From Candidatus Sumerlaeota bacterium (lineage in GTDB: Bacteria; Sumerlaeota; Sumerlaeia; MWCT01): a stretch of 5,333 nt of DNA. Positions 1 through 5,333 of the stretch are shown in pieces (position 1 is the first letter of the stretch; each line of letters starts with the position of its first letter). A program made the position numbers and the translations under genes. Below the pieces are notes generated by a model. That model was not told where the DNA came from, made no database searches, and saw only the letters and a program-made list of their open reading frames with translations. The stretch is from contig JAPLSR010000029.1 of the NCBI GenBank assembly GCA_026398545.1, positions 1 through 5,333 on the forward strand, in the 5' to 3' direction.

Positions 1-63
1 ACTGAGACATTCGGGATGTCGTACGAACAGCTGGCGCGGAAAGTGGCGGAGGAGGTCAGATAG
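1..63 (+). CDS. C-terminal end of an unidentified plus-strand protein (partial)
   Basis: Frame 1 is open from the window edge to a TAG at 61-63 and encodes 20 residues ending SYEQLARKVAEEVR. The tail reads like an amphipathic, charged C-terminal helix (alternating E, K, R with L, A, V), which is typical of a real protein end. Most third codon positions are G or C. It converges on the response regulator, and the two coding ends overlap by 8 bp (56-63). The fragment is too short to name a family. A chance open frame of 20 codons at a window edge cannot be excluded. Confidence 0.4.
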   Translation, partial: TETFGMSYEQLARKVAEEVR

Positions 64-943
64 ACCGCGTTTTGACGGAAACGATTCCCCATGATTGCGC
101 CAATTTGCGCAGGACATAAGTCTGCCGTGACTTCGTGATACGTCCGCCTTTTTTATCCTCTCTGATAATGACCACCGTTGCCATCTGGCGGGAAATATTG
201 GACTCCTCAACACTCACAACGGTCTGTGTCTGATATTGACCCATGCTTTCCTGGTAACATTGGAAGCGGCGACGGACGTAATCCTGCTCACTGATTCCGC
301 CCGTCATCTCTTCCGTCAGGCAGCGATATTCAAGCGGAAAATTCTGCGTGTTCCACGCCTCAACAAAATCTCTGACCACATCCTCGGGCGGTTTTTCCTT
401 CCGCGCTGGAGTTGCCGGTTTTTTTTGTGCCGCGACGGGTGAATGGTTTATCCGGGCACCGGAGGAGCTCTTCACGACAGGTGAGGGTAATATTGTGGGC
501 GATGCCTGTGTTTGTTGTTGGTCGGGAGGGGATGTTTTGACACCCCCTGACTCCGATTTATATTCCTTTCTGCGAAAGATGTATTCCACCCGTCCCAGGA
601 GGTCCAGCGGGTCAAATGGTTTGGAAATAAACTCATCAACCTTGAGACCTTCCCTCCAGAATTCATCGGGCTTGCCTGATTCGTGGCCAATACCGCTCAT
701 AATAATGAGAGGGATATTTCTGAACTCTTCACTTGCGTGAAGGCGTTTGGTGAGTTCGAGACCGGAGACCTTAGGCATTTTCAGGTCAGAAATAATGAGG
801 TCAGGATGGTTTTCCTGTATCAGGCGCCAGCCATCCTCGCCATTATCCGCGGGATAAACATAATATCCCTTTGTTTTCAGGATTGCCTTGATGATTTCAA
901 GGACATCCTGCTCATCGTCAATCACAACGATTTTTTTGGTCAT
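56..943 (-). CDS. Response regulator: receiver domain plus C-terminal NTF2-like domain
   Basis: The protein is 295 aa from the ATG at 943. Residues 1-125 form a CheY-like receiver domain. The acidic pair D9/D10 sits in VVIDDE, the phospho-acceptor D53 in IISDLKMP, the switch Ser S83 in IIMSG, and the conserved K108 in ISKPF. Residues about 131-184 are a low-complexity linker rich in P, S, Q and K. Residues about 185-295 have an initial helix (VVRDFVEAWNTQ), a second helical part (DYVRRRFQCYQE), then beta strands ending in WGIVSVKTR. That order resembles SnoaL/NTF2-like (DUF4440/DUF4878-type) folds; this is judged by eye. No helix-turn-helix, GGDEF, EAL or histidine-kinase motif is visible, so the output is probably ligand binding or protein contact rather than direct DNA binding. 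The frame extends to a TTG at 967, but the ATG at 943 is preferred: it begins exactly at the usual receiver N-terminus (MTKKIVVIDDE) and has a G-rich stretch 7 nt upstream. No cognate kinase is in the window. Confidence 0.88.
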   Translation of the reverse strand: MTKKIVVIDDEQDVLEIIKAILKTKGYYVYPADNGEDGWRLIQENHPDLIISDLKMPKVSGLELTKRLHASEEFRNIPLIIMSGIGHESGKPDEFWREGLKVDEFISKPFDPLDLLGRVEYIFRRKEYKSESGGVKTSPPDQQQTQASPTILPSPVVKSSSGARINHSPVAAQKKPATPARKEKPPEDVVRDFVEAWNTQNFPLEYRCLTEEMTGGISEQDYVRRRFQCYQESMGQYQTQTVVSVEESNISRQMATVVIIREDKKGGRITKSRQTYVLRKLAQSWGIVSVKTRSI

Positions 944-950
944 TAATGCG

Positions 951-955
951 CCCCC
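951..955 (-). promoter_or_regulatory. Possible ribosome binding site for the response regulator
   Basis: On the minus strand GGGGG lies 7 nt before the ATG at 943. It is G-rich but not a clean AGGAGG, so pairing with 16S rRNA would be partial. It supports the ATG at 943 over the TTG at 967, which has no purine-rich stretch at a suitable distance. Confidence 0.4.
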
Positions 956-1017
956 GCGATGAAACAAAGTTGAAATTCCCCATTTTTGTCAAGACTAACT
1001 TATTGACTCTTTTATTT

Positions 1018-1048
1018 ATTAGATAGGATTCCACCGCAGGATTGTCAA
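1018..1048 (-). promoter_or_regulatory. Candidate sigma70-type promoter for the response regulator
   Basis: On the minus strand a perfect TTGACA (plus 1043-1048) is followed after 17 nt by TATCTA (plus 1020-1025). A better-matching TCTAAT (plus 1018-1023) overlaps it at 19 nt spacing. The site lies in the 125-bp gap after the SGNH gene stop and about 75 bp before the regulator ATG. This suggests the regulator can be transcribed separately from the SGNH gene upstream. A second TTGACA (plus 987-992) has no good -10. Prediction by eye only. Confidence 0.45.
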
Positions 1049-1068
1049 TCTGAAAAATTCTCATGAGT

Positions 1069-2331
1069 TTATCGGGCGCGGCGTGGAGGGGACAGATCGC
1101 CGCATTCCTTCAAAAACTTAATCAGCGCCCTGGCGACTATGTCATGTCCATATTCACTGAAGTGGCCATCGGGCATGAGGTGCGTTCTGGAATTTGTCCC
1201 TTGATTAGCCTTGATAAGCGTATCTGTCAGGTCAAGGGTTTTAATATCAAGCCGCTTCAGGAAATCCCTTGCAAGTTGCTCAGGCTGTCCGATTTTCATC
1301 TCTGGCCTGTATAATGGCGCCCAGACTCTGCGCGACTCATCAGGCCAGCAGCGGGTCATCACCTCCGAAAAGGGAACAATGACCACGCGAAAACTCGCCC
1401 CATCCTTTTCCACATCACGCCACATCGCCGCAACCAGTGCCTCTGTCAGGTCCACCGCCCTTTGCCATGCTGGACCTAACGGATATTTGTGAACATCGTA
1501 GAACAACGGATACCCTCCCTTAGTCTGAACAAAGAGGGGGGCGAAAATGCCTGCTGATTCAAAAGCACCCGAGATGGAGCGGAAATAATTGCGAAGATAC
1601 AATTGTGCGAGCATGTAAGCGCGGAATCGTGAGGCGAACCTTATGAAGCGATTGTTTTTTTGGAGAGCGGAAGCGGGTGGTGGCAAAATCAGCGATTTGG
1701 GCGGCACAAGATGTCCATCCTTCAGCGTAAAGAATGGCTTGGGTAAGTATGCGCGGTCATTCAACTCTGGCAGATTATCCGAATAATCATTCAGGGGAAA
1801 GAGGAATAAAAGAACAATGTCCGGTTTGTATTTTTTTCCTTCATTCTGATAAAAGAGGTACTCCTGGTCGGTGCCAAAATTGCCATTGCCGCCGTTAATG
1901 ACCTCATATCTGGTTGCGCCGGGATACTGCTCGGCAAGATATTTTTCCAGGCGCTTTGTGAACATTGCCTCAAATGGCACCTGGAATGCCTCCACAATTG
2001 AATCCCCGATACAAAGAATGCGAAAGGTGTTCTCAGGTTTTTCATAGGGAATCTCGCGGTCATGAAGTCCCTGTGAGTTAATCTGAACCTCCTGCTTCAC
2101 AATGCGATAGCCCCCTTTGGCAATGAGGGCGTTTCTGCGGTATTTATGGTTATAAGACCACCCCAGGATTGGGTCAGGATGAAGAAAACCCCAGCAGTTC
2201 GCAAGATACATGTGTGCCATGAGTTCGAGCGCCATTGCGATGATGATACCCAGTGAAAGTGCGGCAAAGATGAGTCTCCATCGATGTCGTTTGACCCACG
2301 TCCAGGCTCGCGGTATAAAGGGATTTTTCAT
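1069..2331 (-). CDS. Membrane-anchored SGNH/GDSL-hydrolase-like protein
   Basis: The protein is 420 aa from the ATG at 2331. A basic N-terminus (KRHRWR) precedes one hydrophobic helix at about 19-43, giving a probable signal anchor with the body outside the cytoplasm. Block I is LCIGDSIVEAFQVP with nucleophile S111. A block II-like glycine-rich segment (INGGNGNFGTDQ) falls at about 145-156. N180 is in FPLNDYSDN, and D388/H390 are in MPDGHFSEYGH, so all four SGNH landmarks are present. The INSQGLHDRE segment before block I also occurs in many bacterial SGNH proteins near exopolysaccharide genes. Known relatives deacylate or acylate glycans and lipids; the substrate here is unknown. The core exceeds a minimal SGNH domain (about 200 aa), with a long insert between blocks III and V (about 190-330). 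An in-frame GTG at 2340 is an alternative start: neither has ideal Shine-Dalgarno spacing, since GGTGGAG abuts the ATG. It is divergent from the nucleotide-sugar dehydrogenase, which suggests an envelope-polysaccharide role. Confidence 0.85.
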   Translation of the reverse strand: MKNPFIPRAWTWVKRHRWRLIFAALSLGIIIAMALELMAHMYLANCWGFLHPDPILGWSYNHKYRRNALIAKGGYRIVKQEVQINSQGLHDREIPYEKPENTFRILCIGDSIVEAFQVPFEAMFTKRLEKYLAEQYPGATRYEVINGGNGNFGTDQEYLFYQNEGKKYKPDIVLLFLFPLNDYSDNLPELNDRAYLPKPFFTLKDGHLVPPKSLILPPPASALQKNNRFIRFASRFRAYMLAQLYLRNYFRSISGAFESAGIFAPLFVQTKGGYPLFYDVHKYPLGPAWQRAVDLTEALVAAMWRDVEKDGASFRVVIVPFSEVMTRCWPDESRRVWAPLYRPEMKIGQPEQLARDFLKRLDIKTLDLTDTLIKANQGTNSRTHLMPDGHFSEYGHDIVARALIKFLKECGDLSPPRRAR

Positions 2332-2364
2332 CTCCACCACTCACGGACTGTAAATAATGATAAT

Positions 2365-2393
2365 AAAGGCAAACTTTTTTTCTCACGTGTCAA
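2365..2393 (-). promoter_or_regulatory. Weak candidate promoter for the SGNH gene
   Basis: On the minus strand a perfect TTGACA (plus 2388-2393) points towards the SGNH gene. The hexamer at 17 nt spacing (GCCTTT) is a poor -10, and the A/T-rich TATTAT-like sequence further on lies at about 22 nt, which is too far. The -35 directly abuts the palindrome at 2394-2403. A promoter is likely in this gap because the gene is divergent, but the exact elements are uncertain. Confidence 0.25.
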
Positions 2394-2403
2394 GGGTTAA
2401 CCC
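2394..2403. promoter_or_regulatory. Perfect 10-bp palindrome in the divergent intergenic region
   Basis: GGGTTAACCC is self-complementary over all 10 bases. It lies about 63 bp before the SGNH start and about 103 bp before the dehydrogenase start, touching the candidate SGNH -35 hexamer. Position and symmetry suit a dimeric regulator site, but a single 10-bp palindrome also arises by chance. The two flanking bases do not extend the symmetry. Confidence 0.3.
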
Positions 2404-2418
2404 CCAAAGGAAGGTAAA

Positions 2419-2453
2419 ATCAGGTAAATGTGAAAAAATCACCTTGACCTGAT
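2419..2453. repeat. Inverted repeat containing a CRP-like dyad, upstream of the dehydrogenase
   Basis: ATCAGGT (2419-2425) and ACCTGAT (2447-2453) are perfect 7-bp inverted arms separated by 21 bp. Inside them TGTGA (2429-2433) and TCACC (2439-2443) form a second near-dyad with a 5-bp A-only spacer. CRP-family sites normally have TGTGA-N6-TCACA, so this is one base short and has one mismatch. The right arm overlaps TTGACC (2444-2449), a possible -35 for the dehydrogenase, although the sequence 17 nt downstream (AAAAAG) is a poor -10. It could be an operator; no regulator is identified. Confidence 0.3.
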
Positions 2454-2495
2454 ATTGCCTTTCCGCAAAAAGAGGATTCAATTCCCAGAGAAAAT

Positions 2496-2500
2496 GGAGG
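2496..2500 (+). promoter_or_regulatory. Strong ribosome binding site deciding the dehydrogenase start
   Basis: GGAGG lies 5 nt before the ATG at 2506. It selects that ATG over in-frame upstream candidates (TTG at 2455 and ATG at 2494), the latter of which overlaps the Shine-Dalgarno sequence itself. Confidence 0.75.
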
Positions 2501-2505
2501 CTCAT

Positions 2506-4155
2506 ATGACGAAGAATATCTATTCCATCAGTCCTGATGGTGAACAATTTGCACTCCCGACGGAGGAGGATTCTGCGGCGGAATTTAAAAGGGTGAAAAA
2601 GTTGGTTGAGGAGCAGCGCACCCTGGGACGTGAGATTGTTGTTGTAATGGGTGTGGGATTTGTCGGGGCGGTAATGGCAGCTGTCATTGCCGACTCGGTG
2701 GACAAACATGGGAGACCGGGGAAATTTGTTATGGGTGTGCAGCGTCCCAGCACTCGCAGTTTCTGGAAGATTCCTCTTATGAATCGTGGAATCTCCCCCG
2801 TCAAGGCGGATGACCCCGAGGTGGATGTGCTCATCAAGCGATGCGTTTTGAAAAAGAAAACCCTGATTGCCACACACATATATGACGTCCTCACCCTTGC
2901 CGATATTGTCGTGGTGGACATCCAGTGCGACTATCTGAAGGAATCCTTGGGAAATGTTCGCACGGGAAGGACTGATATGGAGGCGCTTGAGGTCTCCTTC
3001 GGCATCATCGCCGAGCGTATCCCACCTAACACCCTCGTCCTTATTGAGACCACTGTGGCGCCCGGTACAACGGAACAGGTTGCCTTTCCCATAATGAAAA
3101 AGATATTTCAACGTCGCAAAATAGAAAGCGACCCATTGCTTGCACACAGCTACGAGCGCGTTATGCCGGGGAAAAATTATGTGGCGAGTATCAGGGATTT
3201 CTGGCGTGTTTGCAGCGGGGTGAATCAGGAGGCGCGTGAGCGTGTTGTGAAATTCTTAAGCGAGGTGCTTAACACAAAAAAATTTCCGCTCACCGTTCTT
3301 GACCGTCCGATTGAGTCCGAAACCGCAAAGATTGTTGAGAATTCTTACAGGGCAACTATTCTCGCCTTCATGGATGAATGGAGCCTTTTTGCCGAAAGAA
3401 ACGGCGTGGATATCTTGAAAGTCATCAATGCCATCAAGGTGCGCCCCACCCATAATAACATTATCTTCCCCGGACCGGGCATTGGAGGATATTGCCTCCC
3501 GAAGGATGGCGGGCTCGGCTATTGGGCATATAAGCACATCCTTGGTTTTGAGGATGATATCTTTAAAATAACCCCGATGGCAATTGACATTAATGACATG
3601 CGCCCCGTGCATGCCGCCCAGCTGGTGCGCGACGCCCTTCACGCCATGGGACGCCCCATCGCCGCAGCGGATGTCCTGATTCTCGGAGCCTCCTACCGCG
3701 AGGATGTTGGCGACACCCGATACAGCGGCTCCGAGGTGATGATTCGCAAACTTGCCGAGATGGGGGCAGAAATCCATGTGCACGACCCTTATGTCCTGCA
3801 CTGGTGGGAATTTGAACAGCAGGATACCTATCCAGCTCCCGGTTACAGTCTCAAGCGCTTTTTTCGCAATCAGGAGAAGATGAAGGAGCTGCATATTCAG
3901 CAAAATCTTGACGAGGCTATGCGGGACGCGGATGCCGTTGTTTTCGCCGTTCGCCACAAGCCTTACCTGAAACTTGACCCGGATGAGGTGATTCAAAAGA
4001 CGGGCAACCCGGTCGCCATCATTGACTGCTTCGGCATCCTTGATGACTCAAAAATCCTGCGATATCTGGAGCTGGGATGTGAAGTCAAGGGTCTGGGACG
4101 GGGTCATGTCCAGCGCATCAAGGGTGAGCTCAGAAAAAAAGAAAGTGAAAAGTAA
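2506..4155 (+). CDS. Nucleotide-sugar dehydrogenase, UDP-glucose/GDP-mannose dehydrogenase family, extended form
   Basis: The 549-aa protein belongs to the family that oxidises the sugar C6 alcohol of a UDP- or GDP-sugar to a uronic acid in two steps. A 48-residue leader precedes the Rossmann motif GVGFVG (49-54). Next come ETTVAPGTT (181-189), YERVMPGKN (216-224), the central helix with K275 and N279 in AKIVENSYRA, and PGPGIGGYCLPKD (322-334) with catalytic Cys C330. The C-terminal UDP-binding domain holds GASYREDVGDTR (394-405), HDPYV (426-430) and a late DADAVVFAVRHKPY. The ERVMPGK and GDTR patterns lean towards UDP-N-acetylhexosamine dehydrogenases (WecC/WbpA-like) rather than plain UDP-glucose dehydrogenase, but the substrate cannot be fixed. 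Usual length is about 420-450 aa; the extra lies in the leader, in the core, and in a stretch rich in W, F and Y at about 431-470. Where NAD-dependent members usually have an acidic residue after the second Rossmann strand, this one has Q79-R80. The product would feed capsule, O-antigen or exopolysaccharide synthesis. Confidence 0.9.
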   Translation: MTKNIYSISPDGEQFALPTEEDSAAEFKRVKKLVEEQRTLGREIVVVMGVGFVGAVMAAVIADSVDKHGRPGKFVMGVQRPSTRSFWKIPLMNRGISPVKADDPEVDVLIKRCVLKKKTLIATHIYDVLTLADIVVVDIQCDYLKESLGNVRTGRTDMEALEVSFGIIAERIPPNTLVLIETTVAPGTTEQVAFPIMKKIFQRRKIESDPLLAHSYERVMPGKNYVASIRDFWRVCSGVNQEARERVVKFLSEVLNTKKFPLTVLDRPIESETAKIVENSYRATILAFMDEWSLFAERNGVDILKVINAIKVRPTHNNIIFPGPGIGGYCLPKDGGLGYWAYKHILGFEDDIFKITPMAIDINDMRPVHAAQLVRDALHAMGRPIAAADVLILGASYREDVGDTRYSGSEVMIRKLAEMGAEIHVHDPYVLHWWEFEQQDTYPAPGYSLKRFFRNQEKMKELHIQQNLDEAMRDADAVVFAVRHKPYLKLDPDEVIQKTGNPVAIIDCFGILDDSKILRYLELGCEVKGLGRGHVQRIKGELRKKESEK

Positions 4156-4215
4156 AACTTGAGCATTCAAGGGTTCTTGCCTTTATAACACTCCGGGACA
4201 TCGGACTCTTGACAT

Positions 4216-5307
4216 TCACTCACAACTTTTTCGCCTGATGACAAAAAGGGTGATCTCCGAGGGGCAGCGGAAACGGAAAGGGAAGGTGCTTCCCAGACCG
4301 CGATTTATATAAAGCACGTTTTTGCCTCGCTTGAAAAATCCCTGGTCATACATGCGGCTGGAACGTGAGGGGCAAATCACTGGACCAAATAACGGCAGAC
4401 GAATCTGTCCACCATGAGTGTGTCCGCAAAGGGTAAGCGCGGCGCCGGCATTGGCGGCTCGCCTGAAATTATCAGGAGTGTGTGTGAGACAGAGGGTAAA
4501 GAGGTTATCTTCCTCAAAGAGCGAATCGTCCCAATCCCTCCGACGCTTCCATGGATGCTCAACGCCAATCAGGCGAATCTTCTCATTTCCCTTCTCCAGA
4601 ATAACGGCGCGATTATCCAGAATCCGACAGTTTTGTCGTATGAATTCCTTCATGACCCCCGCGCCGTCAATCCAGAAATCGTGATTTCCACGCAGAAAAA
4701 AGACCCCATCAGGCGCCCTTAGCCATGAGAGAGTTTCTACTGCCTGCCGGGTGAAATCCCTATCGGATATATTGTCACCTGTCACGCAAATCAGGTCGGG
4801 TTTGAGATTATTGGTTTCAAAAATACATGATTCATAAAACCTCTGGTCAAGTGAGCCATCAAAGTGAAGGTCGCTGATATGGGCGAGCCGCAGACCATCA
4901 AATGCGGATGGGAGACGCTCGAAAAAGACCTCAAATATGTTGACCTCAATGGAATAATAATCATTGAGTGGATTGACAAGTTTCCCAAGGATGAGGGGAA
5001 AGCGTGGCGGGAGCCATTGAGAGGACTGCCGGGGTTGGATGTGGCGGCGCGTAACAAGTCGGATACCCTCCGGGAAAGGGCGGCGAAAATGTTTTAGAAG
5101 AGCTCTCACATTTGCCCGAACAATCAGGAACACACCATAGAGGAGATAAATCAAAAAAAGCCATGAAGAGAAGTCGGCAGGATGCAGAGAGAGCACATCC
5201 CTTATCAATCTGGTATTGGAATAAAAAAAGAAGATGAGCGGGGGCCAGAAAAACATGAAAAGGGCAAAGACAATAGTCAGAACATGCTTTACTGTTTTAT
5301 CCTTCAT
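4216..5307 (-). CDS. Membrane-anchored calcineurin-like metallophosphoesterase (YaeI/LpxG-type)
   Basis: The protein is 363 aa from the ATG at 5307. Two hydrophobic segments at about 8-29 and 47-63 form a membrane anchor, followed by a basic stretch (ALLKHFRR). The catalytic domain runs from about 135 and has all metal-binding blocks in order: D146 and H148 in SDLHFD, D178 in TGDN, N208 and H209 in RGNHDFW, H276 in LTHTPDN, and H296/H298 in CGHTHGGQ. This order and the GHTHGGQ ending match the YaeI/YkuE group, which includes the chlamydial lipid A enzyme LpxG (UDP-2,3-diacylglucosamine hydrolase). Most members are uncharacterised, so the substrate is open: a nucleotide-linked lipid or phospholipid is plausible. 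The start is uncertain. There is no purine-rich Shine-Dalgarno before 5307, and the frame stays open through eight further codons (VLNRFIVF) to the window edge, so the true start may lie outside. It converges with the dehydrogenase across 60 bp, so the two are not co-transcribed. Confidence 0.87.
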   Translation of the reverse strand: MKDKTVKHVLTIVFALFMFFWPPLIFFFYSNTRLIRDVLSLHPADFSSWLFLIYLLYGVFLIVRANVRALLKHFRRPFPEGIRLVTRRHIQPRQSSQWLPPRFPLILGKLVNPLNDYYSIEVNIFEVFFERLPSAFDGLRLAHISDLHFDGSLDQRFYESCIFETNNLKPDLICVTGDNISDRDFTRQAVETLSWLRAPDGVFFLRGNHDFWIDGAGVMKEFIRQNCRILDNRAVILEKGNEKIRLIGVEHPWKRRRDWDDSLFEEDNLFTLCLTHTPDNFRRAANAGAALTLCGHTHGGQIRLPLFGPVICPSRSSRMYDQGFFKRGKNVLYINRGLGSTFPFRFRCPSEITLFVIRRKSCE

Positions 5308-5333
5308 AAAGACGATGAATCGATTAAGGACTG

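Noticed and set aside
348..740. Plus-strand open frame of 130 codons opposite the response regulator
   Set aside because: The minus strand encodes the receiver domain and linker with intact motifs; the plus-strand translation is low in order and resembles no family.
1061..1068. CTCATGAG palindrome just after the SGNH stop as a terminator
   Set aside because: It is an 8-bp palindrome with no loop and no strong GC stem, so it cannot form a stable hairpin.
2441..2460. Sigma54 (-24/-12) promoter before the dehydrogenase
   Set aside because: A TTGC is present at 2455-2458, but the required GG about 10 bp upstream is missing.
2383..3147. Long open frame antisense to the start of the dehydrogenase (254 codons)
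   Set aside because: It lies opposite a gene with clear conserved motifs, its translation shows no family signature, and it would occupy the regulatory gap. It is a shadow of the plus-strand codon bias.
3256..3996. Long open frame antisense to the dehydrogenase C-terminal half (246 codons)
   Set aside because: The opposite strand encodes the catalytic Cys motif and the nucleotide-binding domain; the antisense product has no recognisable domain and no ribosome binding site I can support.
4156..4215. Possible bidirectional terminator between the convergent dehydrogenase and phosphoesterase genes
   Set aside because: Only weak, mutually exclusive stems exist (CTTGA-GCAT-TCAAG at 4158-4171 and CAAG-GGTT-CTTG at 4168-4179). 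They are 4-5 bp, A/T-containing and lack a following T run, so an intrinsic terminator is not supported.
1..5333. CRISPR arrays, tRNA or rRNA genes, insertion sequences, toxin-antitoxin pairs
   Set aside because: No regularly spaced repeats, cloverleaf-like sequence, transposase motif or terminal inverted repeats were seen; nearly all of the window is explained by ordinary protein genes.

Overview
The window holds four complete or near-complete bacterial protein genes plus the last 20 codons of a fifth, and no RNA genes, mobile elements or CRISPR. All four main genes are recognisable at family level. None can be given a specific gene name from sequence alone. The host cannot be identified. 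Base composition looks moderate, with A/T-rich intergenic DNA. The gene content (nucleotide-sugar dehydrogenase, membrane-anchored SGNH esterase-like protein, membrane-anchored calcineurin-type phosphoesterase) fits a bacterium with a polysaccharide-rich, probably Gram-negative envelope, perhaps from an uncultured lineage; this is inference.

Layout from left to right: (1) the 3' end of a plus-strand gene, bases 1-63. (2) A convergent minus-strand response regulator, 56-943, made of a receiver domain, a low-complexity linker and a C-terminal domain that looks like an NTF2/SnoaL-type fold rather than a DNA-binding domain. (3) A 125-bp gap with a plausible sigma70-type promoter for that regulator. 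(4) A minus-strand SGNH/GDSL-hydrolase-like protein with one N-terminal membrane helix, 1069-2331. (5) A divergent intergenic region of about 170 bp with a perfect 10-bp palindrome, a CRP-like dyad and a longer inverted repeat. (6) A plus-strand nucleotide-sugar dehydrogenase of the UDP-glucose/GDP-mannose dehydrogenase family, 2506-4155, about 100 residues longer than usual. (7) A 60-bp convergent gap. (8) A minus-strand metallophosphoesterase with two N-terminal membrane helices, 4216-5307, whose start may lie beyond the window edge.

The dehydrogenase would make a nucleotide-linked uronic acid in the cytoplasm. The SGNH protein could add or remove acyl groups on a surface glycan, and the phosphoesterase could act on a lipid- or nucleotide-linked precursor at the membrane. 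These links rest on neighbourhood and family, not proof. The least ordinary items are the receiver/NTF2-like architecture, the dehydrogenase's changed cofactor-site residues and added segments, and the dense symmetric DNA between the two divergent genes. I see no clear evidence of a wholly new defence or mobile system.
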